The notes below the pieces were generated by a model, which saw only the letters and a list, made by a program, of their open reading frames with translations, was not told the origin of the DNA and did not search any database. A DNA stretch of 35,095 bases from Pseudomonas viridiflava (GTDB lineage Bacteria > Pseudomonadota > Gammaproteobacteria > Pseudomonadales > Pseudomonadaceae): NCBI RefSeq assembly GCF_900580675.1, contig NZ_UTBG01000177.1:1-35095 (forward strand), read 5' to 3'. Both the position numbers and the translations under genes were made by a program. The first letter of the stretch is position 1. Each line of letters starts with the position of its first letter. Shown piece by piece: positions 14,682 to 24,274 of this stretch.

Positions 14682-17144
14682 TCAGCGGAATGTGCCGGGC
14701 GCCTTGAACAACAGAGGCTGCGGCCGCACAGGTCGACACTGCAAGCTATCAAAGGTAAACAATTGCGGGCGTTCAATCAGGTAGCCCTGAGCGTAATCCA
14801 CACCGATCTCGAGTAACGCCTGTTCGATCTGCGGCGTTTCAACAAACTCTGCAATTGTGCGCTTACCCATGACGTGGCCGATGTGATTGATCACTTCAAC
14901 CATCGCGCGGTTAATCGGGTCGTCCAGCATATCCTTTACGAAACTTCCATCGATCTTCAGGAAGTCTACAGGTAAATGTTTGAGATAAGCGAATGAGGAC
15001 ATTCCGGCACAAAAGTCATCCAGTGAAAAATGACAACCTAAGGCTTTGAGTTCATTAATAAATCGGATCGCACTGCCCAAGTTTGCAATCGCGCTGGTTT
15101 CGGTAATTTCAAAACAGATCATTCTCGGCGGAATATTGTAAGTGTGAAATTTCTCACGAAGGAAACCGAGAAAGTCATCATCGCCAATCGTTATACCTGA
15201 CAGATTAATCGCACACATGGCCATGGGTCGGCCTGGGCGTTCGTGCATGCAACGGGCGATGAGTTTGAATACATTCTCGACGACCCAGCGGTCCAGCGAG
15301 GTCATCAAACCGTAACGCTCGGCGGCGGGAATAAAGCTGTCCGGCAGGATAATGCGGCCTGCCTCGTCATGCAGGCGCAGCAGGATCTCAATATGCCCGT
15401 CGCCGCCGTCGGTGTGCCCAAGCGGCGAAATTTCCTGGGCATACAGGCAAAAGCGGTTTTCTTCCAATGCCATGTGCAGGCGCTGCACCCAGGCCATTTC
15501 GCCAAAGCGCAGGGACAGTTCCGAGTCATCGGCGTGGTAAACCTGCACGCGGTTGCGGCCTTTTTCCTTGGCCATGTAGCACGCCATGTCGGCGGCGCGC
15601 AGCGAGGTTTCCAGGGTGGTCGGGGTGTGCGAAATATGCACCAGGCCGATACTCACGGTGGTCATGAACGGCCGGCCCTTCCACACAAAGTGCAGGTTTT
15701 GCACGGTATGGCGCAGGCTTTCGGCGATCTTCTCCGCCACCGGTGCCGGGCAGTTCTCCAACAGAATACCGAACTCATCGCCCCCCAATCGGGCCAGGGT
15801 GTCGCCTTCACGCAGGTCCGACTGCAGCAGCGCGCAGATGTGCCGCAGCAGCTCGTCGCCCGCTGCATGCCCGCAGGTGTCGTTGACCAGCTTGAACTGG
15901 TCCAGGTCAAGAAACATCAACGCGTGTCGCCCGCTTTGCGCGCCACCTGCCGGGTGCAGCACCTGCTCCAGGCGGAACTCGAACTCGCGACGGTTGGCCA
16001 GGCCGGTCAAGGCGTCATGGGTTGCCTGCCACGACAGATTGGCGATGTATTGCCGCTCCTGGGTCATGTCGTGCAGCACCAGCACCGCACCGGTGACCTT
16101 CCCGGCGCTGCGGATCGGCGCACCCACCAGCGTCACCGACACCGTGCTGCCATCCAGGCGCTGGATGGTTTTCGAATGCTCACTGCCGCCGCTGAGCTGG
16201 CCCTTGACGATGTGTTCGATCAAGGTGAAACCGTCGGGCTGGGCATTGTCGTCCGGCAGGTTGAACAAGGCCGCCAGGGGCAAGCCCTGGGCCTGCGCCG
16301 ACTTCCAATGGGTCATCGCCTCGGCTGCCGGGTTCATGTAGGTAATGGCGCCGTCGACATCGGTGGTGATCACCCCGTCGCCAATCGATTCCAGGGTGAT
16401 CTGCGCGCGTTCTTTCTCTTGTTGCAAGGCATCGGCGAACGCATGGCGCTGGGTCAGCAGCTTATGCGTACGCAGCAGCGCCAGCACGATCAAGCCCAGC
16501 GCCGTCGCCAGGTTAGTGATCAACAGCAGCCGCAGGATCATGCGCGAGCCTTCGCCCAAGGCATCGCTGAAGGCCTTGGCGGCGGGTGTCACGCCGTCAT
16601 TGATGGCGATGATGTGCGCTTTCCATTGCTGTACATCGTTGGCGTTGACCTGGTCACGGCTGATCGCCTGATGCATCTCCCTGGCCAGGTTATCCAGCTG
16701 GACCAGGTAACCGTCGCCCACGGTCCACAGCTCGATAGCTTTTTCCAGGTAGCTGAAATGCCGGAAATTGAGGTACAGCCAGATCAGGCTGGAGACGTCG
16801 TCCGGGTGGTTGCCGCCCTTGAGGATACCCAGGCGGGCAGCGCCGAGATCGGGCGTCGAACGGTCCAGGGCAATGCGCAGCTCATGCCCGCCCTGGGGCA
16901 CGGCGATCGCTTGCTGGTATTTGAGGTACGTGGTTTCGTCGCGATTATCGGCGTAGAGCGTCAGGTAATAGATCGCGTCTTTCTGGCCCTTGGACCACAA
17001 GCTTTCGCCTGCCACATACCCGCGCACGGCTGACAGCACGTAAAGACTGACGCAGCCCAATAACGCCTGTAACAGGACGACGGCGATAAAGGGCCACACA
17101 ATGCCCAACAACCGAGGCGTTCCGAGAGTCCGCTTCTGCTTCAT
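14682..17144 (-). CDS. rbdA: Membrane PAS-GGDEF-EAL cyclic-di-GMP enzyme, RbdA-like
   Basis: An 820-residue dual-domain protein. Membrane spans at about 13-36 and 203-224 enclose a periplasmic sensor of about 165 residues. A PAS domain (about 243-365), GGDEF (370-535) and EAL (550-805) follow. The GGDEF motif (454-458) and its inhibitory RxxD (REGD, 445-448) are intact. The EAL signature reads EIL (586-588), but the other phosphodiesterase residues are kept: Asn647, Glu679, Asp709/Asp710, Lys730, Glu766, Gln786. Length, layout and the neighbouring ABC exporter match P. aeruginosa RbdA, a biofilm-dispersal phosphodiesterase, as I remember it. A 10-base palindrome AGCCTAGGCT (17203-17212) lies in the gap upstream. 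undA follows closely. Confidence 0.85.
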   Translation of the reverse strand: MKQKRTLGTPRLLGIVWPFIAVVLLQALLGCVSLYVLSAVRGYVAGESLWSKGQKDAIYYLTLYADNRDETTYLKYQQAIAVPQGGHELRIALDRSTPDLGAARLGILKGGNHPDDVSSLIWLYLNFRHFSYLEKAIELWTVGDGYLVQLDNLAREMHQAISRDQVNANDVQQWKAHIIAINDGVTPAAKAFSDALGEGSRMILRLLLITNLATALGLIVLALLRTHKLLTQRHAFADALQQEKERAQITLESIGDGVITTDVDGAITYMNPAAEAMTHWKSAQAQGLPLAALFNLPDDNAQPDGFTLIEHIVKGQLSGGSEHSKTIQRLDGSTVSVTLVGAPIRSAGKVTGAVLVLHDMTQERQYIANLSWQATHDALTGLANRREFEFRLEQVLHPAGGAQSGRHALMFLDLDQFKLVNDTCGHAAGDELLRHICALLQSDLREGDTLARLGGDEFGILLENCPAPVAEKIAESLRHTVQNLHFVWKGRPFMTTVSIGLVHISHTPTTLETSLRAADMACYMAKEKGRNRVQVYHADDSELSLRFGEMAWVQRLHMALEENRFCLYAQEISPLGHTDGGDGHIEILLRLHDEAGRIILPDSFIPAAERYGLMTSLDRWVVENVFKLIARCMHERPGRPMAMCAINLSGITIGDDDFLGFLREKFHTYNIPPRMICFEITETSAIANLGSAIRFINELKALGCHFSLDDFCAGMSSFAYLKHLPVDFLKIDGSFVKDMLDDPINRAMVEVINHIGHVMGKRTIAEFVETPQIEQALLEIGVDYAQGYLIERPQLFTFDSLQCRPVRPQPLLFKAPGTFR

Positions 17145-17215
17145 GAAGTCCCTTACACATGCACTGCCTGATACGCACGCGAAAATCCGCTTCCGATAGC
17201 TAAGCCTAGGCTAAA

Positions 17216-19033
17216 TCAACGCACTTGCTGCAAGTGTCCATATAGCTTGGCGTACAGGCCGCCATCGGCAATCAACTGCTGATGATCACCATCCTCAGCA
17301 ATGTGACCGCCGTCGAACACTAATACTCGATCTGCCTGCTTAACCGCCGACAGACGGTGGGCGATGATCAGTGTGGTACGGCCGCTGAGAAACCGCGCCA
17401 GCGCCTGGTGCAGGTTATATTCAGTGGCTGCATCCAGGGCGGAAGTTGCCTCGTCAAGAATCACCACTTTAGGCTCCGCCAGCACCATGCGCGCGATTGC
17501 CAGGCGCTGGCGCTGCCCCCCGGAAAACCGCACGCCGGAACGCCCCACCACACTGTCGAGCCCCAGGGGCAACGCCTTGACGGTAGCGTCAAGCTGGGCG
17601 ATTTCCAAGGCCTGCCAGCAGGCCTGGTCGCTGCGTTCACGGCCCATGGTCAGGTTGGCGCGCACGGTGTCGTTGAACAGCGCCGGGTGTTGCAACACGA
17701 CAGCGACGTTTTCACGAATGGTCGCCAGGCCGATCTCCTGCTGGGTCGCGCCACCAAAACGGATGCTGCCGGCCTGCGGCGTGTACAACCCGAGCAACAG
17801 TTGCACCAGGGTGCTTTTACCGCCGCCACTGGCACCGACAATCGCGACTTTCTCACCGGGGGCAATGGTCAGGTTCAGCTGGTCGAGCACCAGGTCTTCG
17901 CCATAGCCGAAGTTCAGCCCGCGCACTTCGATGCCCACGGTTTCACGCCCGGTAAACGGGTCTTCGCCGCCGGCATATTGCGGCTCGTCGGCACGCGCCA
18001 GCAGTTCGTTGATCCGCGTCAGCGCCCCGCCCGCCGCGTAGTAGGCGTATTGCAGGTTCAGCAGTTGCTCCACCGGCCCGATCATGAACCAGAGGTAGCT
18101 GAACACCGCGAGCATCTGGCCGATGGACAGGTCGGAAAACAGCACGGTAAGCATCGCCGCCGCACGGAAGATGTCGATACCAAACTGGAACAGCAGCCCA
18201 CTGGCGCGGCTGGAAGCGTCGGTTTTCCATTGCGAGTGGATGGCGTAGTCGCGCACTTCCTGGGCGCGCTGGCCGAGGCGCCCGAGAAAGAAGCCCTGGC
18301 GGTTGCCGGCGCGCACTTCCTGGATAGCATCGAGGGTTTCGGTCAAGGCCTGGGTGAAGCGCGACGTGCTGTCGTTTTCCAGTTTCTTCAGGTGTTTGAC
18401 GCGCTTGCCCAACTGCACCGTGGCGTAAATCACCAGCGGGTTGAACAGCAGGATCAGCAAGGCGAGTTGCCAATGCATCCACACCAGGATTGCCGAAGTG
18501 CCGACCAGGGTGAGCATGGCTACCAGGAAGCGGCTGAGGGTTTCGCCGACGAATTTGTCCAGCGTATCCAGGTCGGTGACCAGGTGCGTGGTCACCGTGC
18601 CGCTGCCCAGGCTTTCGTATTCGCCCAGGGAGATACGCTTGAGCCGCTCGATCAACCGCACGCGGATGCGGTACACGATGTCTTTGGCCAGCCGCGCAAA
18701 CAGCCGCGCCTGCACCACGTTGAACACCAGCGCGCCGCCACGCAGGAACAGCGTCACCAGCAGCATCAGGCCGATATACCCGGCGGCCTTCTGCCAGCCC
18801 AGGGGCAGCGCGTGATTCATTACTTTGAGGGCGGCGTCGCCATGGCCCAACAGCACTTCGTCGACCAGCAATGGCAACAGCAGTGGGATGGGCACACTGC
18901 ACAGGGTGGCCAGCACGGCGACACTGTTGGCGATCCACAGGGATTTTTTATGGCGCAGGGCCAGGCGGCGAACCTCCGCCCAGGTCAGTCGGTCGGCGCG
19001 CTTGGCAGGCTCCAGGTCAGGCTGGTCATACAC
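17216..19033 (-). CDS. ABC exporter, fused membrane and ATP-binding domains
   Basis: A 605-residue half-transporter of the MsbA/peptide-exporter type: six membrane spans (about residues 30-330), then a nucleotide-binding domain. That domain has Walker A GASGGGKST (400-408), signature FSGGQ (503-507; Phe replaces the usual Leu) and Walker B VVILDEA (523-529), with the H-loop in LIIAHRLSAV. The start is GTG at 19033, inside the end of the upstream DsbA-family gene (8-base overlap). GGAG lies 10 bases ahead, and an ATG four bases on is out of frame. It would work as a homodimer. The substrate is unknown. The overlap makes it an operon partner of the thioredoxin-fold protein and trhO. Confidence 0.88.
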   Translation of the reverse strand: MYDQPDLEPAKRADRLTWAEVRRLALRHKKSLWIANSVAVLATLCSVPIPLLLPLLVDEVLLGHGDAALKVMNHALPLGWQKAAGYIGLMLLVTLFLRGGALVFNVVQARLFARLAKDIVYRIRVRLIERLKRISLGEYESLGSGTVTTHLVTDLDTLDKFVGETLSRFLVAMLTLVGTSAILVWMHWQLALLILLFNPLVIYATVQLGKRVKHLKKLENDSTSRFTQALTETLDAIQEVRAGNRQGFFLGRLGQRAQEVRDYAIHSQWKTDASSRASGLLFQFGIDIFRAAAMLTVLFSDLSIGQMLAVFSYLWFMIGPVEQLLNLQYAYYAAGGALTRINELLARADEPQYAGGEDPFTGRETVGIEVRGLNFGYGEDLVLDQLNLTIAPGEKVAIVGASGGGKSTLVQLLLGLYTPQAGSIRFGGATQQEIGLATIRENVAVVLQHPALFNDTVRANLTMGRERSDQACWQALEIAQLDATVKALPLGLDSVVGRSGVRFSGGQRQRLAIARMVLAEPKVVILDEATSALDAATEYNLHQALARFLSGRTTLIIAHRLSAVKQADRVLVFDGGHIAEDGDHQQLIADGGLYAKLYGHLQQVR

Positions 19034-19661
19034 AGGTGGCTCGCTCCAACCAACGGGCCAGCAACGGCGACAATTCCGACAGCGGCTGATAGCCATTGGT
19101 CAGCAACGCCAACTGGCCATTGCGTTCGGCCAGCAGGGTCGGGAAACCGGCGATGCCCAGGTCCTGCACCCAGGTGAAATCGGCGGCGGTGGCCGCGTGC
19201 TGCTCGGCGCGGTCAAACGCGCCGGCGAACTCGATGCGCGGTATACCGGCCTCTTCGGCCAACTCCACCAGCACACCGGCGAGGGTCACGTCGCGGCCCT
19301 CGATATAAAACGCACGCTGAATCAACCCCAATAGTTTCCAGGCGCAATCCGGCGCCAGGCTGCGCGCGGTGACGATGGCGCGACACGCCGGCTCGGTGTC
19401 ATACACAAAGCCATCGGGCAACGCGCCTTCACGCTTGAACGGCTGGCCGGTGGCCTCGGTGACCGCCTGCCAGTGCTCGAGGATGTAGCGCCGGGTGGTC
19501 GGCTCCAGCGCCGCGCCGCTGCCGGTGCGCAAGCCGCCCACCACCAGATGCAACTCCACGCCGGCCGCGTGGGCCTGCTCCACCAATGCCTCGGCTACCG
19601 GGGCAAAACCCCAGCACCAGGAACACATCGGGTCCATTACATAGAGCAGGCGTGCGGACAT
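19026..19661 (-). CDS. Cytoplasmic DsbA-family thioredoxin-fold protein
   Basis: A 211-residue DsbA/FrnE-like protein. The redox motif is CSWC (Cys13-Cys16) in MDPMCSWCWGF right at the N-terminus, and the cis-proline loop is GFPTLL near residue 172. There is no signal peptide, so unlike DsbA it should act in the cytoplasm, as a thiol-disulfide isomerase or a glutathione-S-transferase-like enzyme. It starts 3 bases after the trhO stop and overlaps the ABC exporter start by 8 bases, so the three genes are one transcript. The specific partner is not known. Confidence 0.85.
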   Translation of the reverse strand: MSARLLYVMDPMCSWCWGFAPVAEALVEQAHAAGVELHLVVGGLRTGSGAALEPTTRRYILEHWQAVTEATGQPFKREGALPDGFVYDTEPACRAIVTARSLAPDCAWKLLGLIQRAFYIEGRDVTLAGVLVELAEEAGIPRIEFAGAFDRAEQHAATAADFTWVQDLGIAGFPTLLAERNGQLALLTNGYQPLSELSPLLARWLERATCV

Positions 19662-19664
19662 GGC

Positions 19665-20606
19665 TCAAGCCTCGGAAGGTGATTGCTTATAGTTGAAGCC
19701 AATCGGGTGCGGCATATTGCGGGCCTTGGCCAGTTCAATCTGCTTTTGCCGGTCAATCGCGCTGCGCCGGGTCTTCTCCGGCAGCTTATCCCAGCAATGC
19801 GGGCAACTGATGCCAGCCACATAGTGCTCGGATGCGCGGTCTTCCACGCTGACCGGTGTACGGCAGGCGTGACACTGATCGTAGTCGCCTTCGGTCAAGT
19901 CGTGGCGCACGGTCACGCGGTTGTCGAACACAAAGCAGTCGCCCTGCCATTTGGTCTCTTCCTGCGGCACCTCTTCGAGGTACTTCAGGATGCCGCCCTT
20001 GAGGTGGTAGACCTCGCCGAAGCCTTCGCTGAGCATGTAGCTCGAAGCTTTTTCGCAACGAATGCCGCCGGTGCAGAACATGGCGACTTTCTTGTGCTTG
20101 GCCGGGTCGAAGTTGGCTTTGATATAGTCGGGAAATTCGCGAAAACTGGTGGTTTTCGGGTCGATTGCGCCTTCAAAGGTGCCAATCGACACTTCGTAGT
20201 CGTTACGCGTGTCGATCAGCAGCACTTCCGGGTCGCTGATCAGCGCGTTCCAGTCCTGCGGCTCCACATAGGTACCGACTTTTTTGTTCGGGTCGACGCC
20301 TTCGACGCCCAGGGTCACGATCTCTTTCTTGAGCTTGACCTTGGTGCGGTAGAACGGCTGGTCGTCGCAGTAGGACTCTTTGTGGTCGATGTCGACCATA
20401 CGCGGGTCGTTCTTCAGCCATGCCATCAGGCCATCAATGCCTTCGCGGCTGCCGGAAACGGTGCCGTTGATGCCTTCTTCGGCGATCAGCAAGGTGCCTT
20501 TGATGCCATTGTCGACCATCGCCTGCAGCAGTGGCTCGCGCAGGGCGACGTAATCTTCGAGGGTGACGAACTTATACAGTGCCGCCACGACAATCGGTTG
20601 AGTCAT
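19665..20606 (-). CDS. trhO: tRNA uridine-34 hydroxylase TrhO (YceA, rhodanese family)
   Basis: A 313-residue enzyme that hydroxylates wobble uridine 34 of certain tRNAs to 5-hydroxyuridine using O2, the first step toward cmo5U/mcmo5U. The N-terminal acylphosphatase-like region contains [10 protein letters not shown] (43-52). The central rhodanese domain has the CTGGIRC loop, with Cys178 and Cys184. The C-terminal part has CxxC pairs (CHAC, CPHC) that may bind metal. The length is normal for the family. It is the first gene of a trhO/DsbA-like/ABC operon and follows a terminator. Function is by family. The window also contains mnmC, a second wobble-uridine enzyme. Confidence 0.93.
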   Translation of the reverse strand: MTQPIVVAALYKFVTLEDYVALREPLLQAMVDNGIKGTLLIAEEGINGTVSGSREGIDGLMAWLKNDPRMVDIDHKESYCDDQPFYRTKVKLKKEIVTLGVEGVDPNKKVGTYVEPQDWNALISDPEVLLIDTRNDYEVSIGTFEGAIDPKTTSFREFPDYIKANFDPAKHKKVAMFCTGGIRCEKASSYMLSEGFGEVYHLKGGILKYLEEVPQEETKWQGDCFVFDNRVTVRHDLTEGDYDQCHACRTPVSVEDRASEHYVAGISCPHCWDKLPEKTRRSAIDRQKQIELAKARNMPHPIGFNYKQSPSEA

Positions 20607-20659
20607 GGGTGTTCTCTCCAGGTGGCTACCCTCGTAAGGGGTGAACCGGATGCAAAAAA

Positions 20660-20683
20660 AACGCGCCGGCTAAGCGGCGCGTT
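20660..20683 (-). terminator. Rho-independent terminator after bolA
   Basis: AACGCGCCG and CGGCGCGTT form a 9-pair stem with a 6-base loop. On the minus strand a U-run follows (A-run 20654-20661). It lies 45 bases after the bolA stop and separates the DUF2059/bolA unit from trhO. Confidence 0.85.
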
Positions 20684-20728
20684 GCGGATTCTAGCAAATG
20701 CGAGGTGCCAGAGACACCGTTTCAGAGG

Positions 20729-21016
20729 CTAGTGACCGCCGGCGCAGGTCGGCGAGGCCGGGGCTGCGTCGATTTTCGCCCATTCTTCAGGCGTATAGGT
20801 ATGCAGCGCCAGCGCATGAAATTCGCTCATCAGGTCACCCAGGGTGGCGTAGACCTTCTGATGCCGCTTGACGCGATTAAGCCCCTCGAACTGCTGGCTG
20901 ACCAGCACGGCCTTGAAGTGGGTCTGCAACCCACGGCTGTGCATATGGCTTTCATCCAGCACGCTCAAATGGTCCGGGCCCAGGGCGCCAAGCGCCGTTT
21001 CGATACGCTGTTGCAT
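20729..21016 (-). CDS. bolA: BolA family protein
   Basis: A 95-residue BolA-type protein with the conserved core HFKAVLVSQQFEG...RHQKVYATL...EFHALALHTYTPEEW, where the histidines take part in Fe-S binding with monothiol glutaredoxin. BolA proteins act in Fe-S cluster trafficking and, in some bacteria, as regulators of envelope shape and biofilm formation. The ATG at 21016 fits an AGGA 6 bases ahead and the E. coli alignment; the ATG at 21022 would leave no spacer. It is 12 bases after the DUF2059 gene and is probably co-transcribed with it. The C-terminal PTCAGGH adds one extra Cys and His. Confidence 0.92.
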   Translation of the reverse strand: MQQRIETALGALGPDHLSVLDESHMHSRGLQTHFKAVLVSQQFEGLNRVKRHQKVYATLGDLMSEFHALALHTYTPEEWAKIDAAPASPTCAGGH

Positions 21017-21028
21017 GGTCATTCCTGC

Positions 21029-21547
21029 TTACTTCTTCTTGGCCGGGGCGGCGGCTTTTGGCGCCAGCTCGTTGGTCATGTCTTCCAACAGCTTGTTGAC
21101 GACCGGCACAGCGCTTTCCAGCTTGGCCTGGGTCATCTGGGCCGATTGCTGGGTCAGCTGCGGCATTTTTTCCAGGACTTTCTTGCCCAGTGGCGACTGG
21201 TAGAAAGCAACCAGGTCCTTGAGCTCGGATTCGCTGAAATTGGTGGTGTAGAGCTTGACCATGTCAGGCTTCAGCTTTGGCCAGCCGATAGCCTGGTCCA
21301 GGGCCGCGTTGGCCTTGGCCTGGTAGCTGTCCAGCACGGACTGCTTAGCGGCAGGCGCCTTGGTCTGTTCGAAACGCTGCGCGAACATTTGCTGCACTTG
21401 CATGTACACCGGGGTGCCCAGCTTGTCGGCATGGGCCAGGGTCAAAAACGCTTCGGCACTGGCGTTGTGGCTGGCGGTATCGGCGAAAACCTGGCCGCTG
21501 GCGCAAACCAGAGCAACCGCGGTACAGATGGCACGAAGACGGGTCAT
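21029..21547 (-). CDS. Periplasmic DUF2059 protein
   Basis: A 172-residue protein with a clear Sec signal (MTRLRAICTAVALVCASGQVFA, cut near residue 22). The helical DUF2059 domain is seen in YTTNFSESELKDLVAFYQSPLGKKVLEKMP (about residues 100-128). The tail is Ala/Lys-rich (APKAAAPAKKK). The domain is common in proteobacteria and its function is not known. It is the first gene of a unit with bolA and is divergent from fumC across 192 bases. Confidence 0.85.
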   Translation of the reverse strand: MTRLRAICTAVALVCASGQVFADTASHNASAEAFLTLAHADKLGTPVYMQVQQMFAQRFEQTKAPAAKQSVLDSYQAKANAALDQAIGWPKLKPDMVKLYTTNFSESELKDLVAFYQSPLGKKVLEKMPQLTQQSAQMTQAKLESAVPVVNKLLEDMTNELAPKAAAPAKKK

Positions 21548-21739
21548 CGAGTTTCCTTTCTAGCAGGCGAGGTAATACCCCAAGGGCGACCATTCTGCGC
21601 CTAAAAAACGCCAGGGCTCAACCCCACGCCTTGTAGGGCTTGGCTTTTTGGGACGTCTACCCGATGAAAAGTCTTTTATGGAACCCCATCGGCCCATCAC
21701 GGCCTAAACTGCGCAAACGAACCTGAAGGAGAGTGCCCG

Positions 21740-23128
21740 ATGAGCCGTATCGAAACCGACAGCCTGGGAGAAGTCGCCGTCCCGGATGACGCTTACTGGG
21801 GCGCCCAGACCCAACGTTCGCTGGTCAATTTCGCCATCGGCGAGCAGCGCATGCCCTTGGCGGTACTGCACGCCCTGGCCTTGATCAAGAAGGCTGCCGC
21901 TCGGGTCAACGACCGCAACGGCGACCTGCCCGCCGACATCGCCCGCCTGATCGAACAGGCCGCCGACGAGGTGCTCGCCGGCCAACATGACGACCAGTTC
22001 CCGCTGGTGGTCTGGCAGACCGGCAGCGGCACGCAAAGCAACATGAACGCCAATGAAGTGATCGCCGGCCGCGCCAACGAGCTGTCGGGCCAGCCACGCG
22101 GCGGCAAGAGCCCGGTGCACCCCAACGACCACGTGAATCGCTCGCAGAGCTCCAACGACTGCTTCCCCACCGCCATGAGCATTGCCGCCGTGCAGGCCGT
22201 CAACCAGCAACTGCTGCCGGCGATTACCACGCTTTCCGGGGGCTTGGCGGAGTTGGCCGCGCGCCATATGAAACTGGTCAAGACCGGCCGCACCCACATG
22301 ATGGACGCCACGCCGATCACCTTTGGCCAGGAAGTCTCGGCGTTTATCGCCCAGCTCGATTATGCCGAACGCGCGATCCGCAGCGCCCTGCCCGCCGTCT
22401 GCGAGCTGGCCCAGGGCGGCACCGCCGTCGGCACCGGGCTCAATTCGCCGCATGGCTTTGGCGAGGCGATTGCCGCCGAGCTGGCGGCGCTGTCCGGCCT
22501 GCCATTTGTCACCGCGCCTAACAAATTCGCCGCCCTCTCCGGCCATGAGCCGCTGGTGACCCTGCACGGCGCGCTGAAAACCCTGGCCGTGGCCCTGATG
22601 AAAATCGCCAATGACCTGCGCCTGCTGGGCTCGGGCCCACGCGCCGGTCTGGCTGAAGTGAAGCTGCCGGCCAATGAGCCCGGCAGTTCGATCATGCCGG
22701 GCAAGGTCAACCCGACCCAGTGCGAAGCGCTGTCGATGCTGGCCTGCCAGGTGTTGGGCAACGACGTGACCATCGGCATTGCCGCGAGCCAGGGGCATTT
22801 GCAGTTGAACGTGTACAAGCCGGTGATCATCCACAACCTGCTGGAATCGATCCGCCTGCTGGCCGATGGCTGCAACAACTTCCAGGAGCACTGCATTGCC
22901 GGCCTCGAACCCGACGCCGAGCAAATGGCCGCGCACCTGGAGCGCGGGCTGATGCTGGTGACGGCGCTCAACCCGCACATCGGCTACGACAAATCGGCGC
23001 AGATCGCCAAGAAGGCCTACGCCGAAGGGCTGACGCTACGCCAGGCCGCGCTGGACCTGGGCTTCCTCACCGACGCCGAGTTCGACCAGTGGGTGCGCCC
23101 GGAAAACATGCTCGAAGCCGGGCACTAA
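21740..23128 (+). CDS. fumC: Fumarate hydratase class II
   Basis: A 462-residue iron-independent fumarase that interconverts fumarate and malate in the TCA cycle, as a cytosolic homotetramer. The fumarase/aspartase signature [11 protein letters not shown] is at about 315-325. The catalytic region [17 protein letters not shown] and the substrate loop [14 protein letters not shown] are present. AAGGAG lies 8 bases before the ATG. Class II enzymes replace the Fe-S fumarases under iron limitation or oxidative stress in pseudomonads. The stop codon overlaps that of the convergent transporter gene by 3 bases. Confidence 0.96.
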   Translation: MSRIETDSLGEVAVPDDAYWGAQTQRSLVNFAIGEQRMPLAVLHALALIKKAAARVNDRNGDLPADIARLIEQAADEVLAGQHDDQFPLVVWQTGSGTQSNMNANEVIAGRANELSGQPRGGKSPVHPNDHVNRSQSSNDCFPTAMSIAAVQAVNQQLLPAITTLSGGLAELAARHMKLVKTGRTHMMDATPITFGQEVSAFIAQLDYAERAIRSALPAVCELAQGGTAVGTGLNSPHGFGEAIAAELAALSGLPFVTAPNKFAALSGHEPLVTLHGALKTLAVALMKIANDLRLLGSGPRAGLAEVKLPANEPGSSIMPGKVNPTQCEALSMLACQVLGNDVTIGIAASQGHLQLNVYKPVIIHNLLESIRLLADGCNNFQEHCIAGLEPDAEQMAAHLERGLMLVTALNPHIGYDKSAQIAKKAYAEGLTLRQAALDLGFLTDAEFDQWVRPENMLEAGH

Positions 23129-24081
23129 GACGCCATGCGTAATCGCCGGGCCTTGAGCCCGGCGAGCAACGACGGCGCCAGCGCGACCGCCGCCGAGCCC
23201 ATCACCACCACCAACGCCCCGAAATAGCCCAGGGCGTTGATCTCCTCGGCCTGCACATAGTCCGGCCACAGCCACGCCGCCAGCGCCACCGCGACAAAGG
23301 TCACCAGTGGCGTCAGGGCAAGGGTCGCACTCACACGTGAGGCCTCCCAATGCGCCAGGGCTTCGGCAAATGCGCCGTAGGCCACCAGCGTATTCATGCA
23401 GCACGCCAGCAGCAGCCAGCCCTGCAAAGGGCTCAGCTGCAGGGCTTCCAACGGATGCGCCCAAGGCGTGAGCAGCACGGCGCAGGACAGGTAAATCACC
23501 ATCATCACTTGCAGCGAATTCCACACCGTCAGCAATTGCTTCTGGCCCAGCGCGTAGAACACCCAGATCGAGGTGGCGAGCAAAATGGTCAATACCCCGG
23601 CGGTGTAGGTGCCGACGGACGTGAGCAATTCCTCCAGGCGCTGGTTGAAGAACAGGCCAAAGCCCACCACCAACACCACCAGCCCGAGCGCCTGGCCCCG
23701 GCTGAAACGCTCCTTGAACACGAACACGCTGGCGATCATCAAAAAGATCGGCCCCATTTGCACCACCAGCTGTGCGGTACCGGGGCTGAGCATTTTCAGG
23801 CCGATCAGGTACAGCACGTAGTTGCCCACCAGGCCGCACACCGCCATCGCCACCAGCCAGCCGCCCTTGCGGCCGAGGACTTTGCGGCTGGGCAGACGCC
23901 TGGTCGCGGCCAGGTACAGGAACAGGCAGCCGCCGGCCACCGTCAGGCGAAACCAGGTGACGGTGACCGGGTCCATCACTTGCAGGACTTGTTTGAGCTT
24001 GACCGGCAGAATGCCCCAGAGAAACGCGGTCAGCAGGGTCAAGCCAAAGCCATAGACCCAGCGGCCGGAAGAGATGTGCAT
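23125..24081 (-). CDS. DMT superfamily EamA transporter
   Basis: A 318-residue inner-membrane protein with about ten hydrophobic spans in two EamA repeats (about 8-145 and 158-300). ATG 24081 ([23 protein letters not shown]) puts the first span directly at the N-terminus. The frame stays open much further upstream but there it crosses a REP element, so the long version is rejected. Members export amino acids or other metabolites; the substrate here is unknown. It converges with fumC, and the two stop codons overlap. Confidence 0.85.
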   Translation of the reverse strand: MHISSGRWVYGFGLTLLTAFLWGILPVKLKQVLQVMDPVTVTWFRLTVAGGCLFLYLAATRRLPSRKVLGRKGGWLVAMAVCGLVGNYVLYLIGLKMLSPGTAQLVVQMGPIFLMIASVFVFKERFSRGQALGLVVLVVGFGLFFNQRLEELLTSVGTYTAGVLTILLATSIWVFYALGQKQLLTVWNSLQVMMVIYLSCAVLLTPWAHPLEALQLSPLQGWLLLACCMNTLVAYGAFAEALAHWEASRVSATLALTPLVTFVAVALAAWLWPDYVQAEEINALGYFGALVVVMGSAAVALAPSLLAGLKARRLRMAS

Positions 24082-24161
24082 GAGTACCCCAGAATGCCCG
24101 CGGAAGTGGAACCGGCATTCTAGGGGCAAGCGAACGATCCGGGATACGCCGCAGTTCGAAA

Positions 24162-24250
24162 TGTGGGAGCGGGCTTGCCTGCGATAGCGCAGTGTCAGGC
24201 AAACACAGTTTGGCTGATACACCCTCATCGCAGGCAAGCCAGCTCCCACA
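24162..24250. repeat. REPIN: two inverted REP sequences
   Basis: TGTGGGAGCGGGCTTGCCTGCGAT (from 24162) is repeated inverted as ATCGCAGGCAAGCCAGCTCCCACA (ending at 24250), with about 40 bases between them. The pair can fold into a long cruciform. This is the usual REP doublet of fluorescent pseudomonads, between the EamA and thiolase genes. The pair may also stabilise or end the thiolase transcript. Confidence 0.85.
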
Positions 24251-24274
24251 CTGATCGCGGTTTTCCAATAATAA

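Noticed and set aside
13837..14739. Longer undA start at 14739
   Set aside because: It would overlap the end of the upstream gene and add 34 unmatched residues; the GTG at 14637 has a ribosome site and restores UndA residue numbering.
15243..19177. Two frames of about 600 codons on the plus strand opposite rbdA and the ABC exporter
   Set aside because: Antisense shadows; both minus-strand genes have full sets of catalytic motifs.
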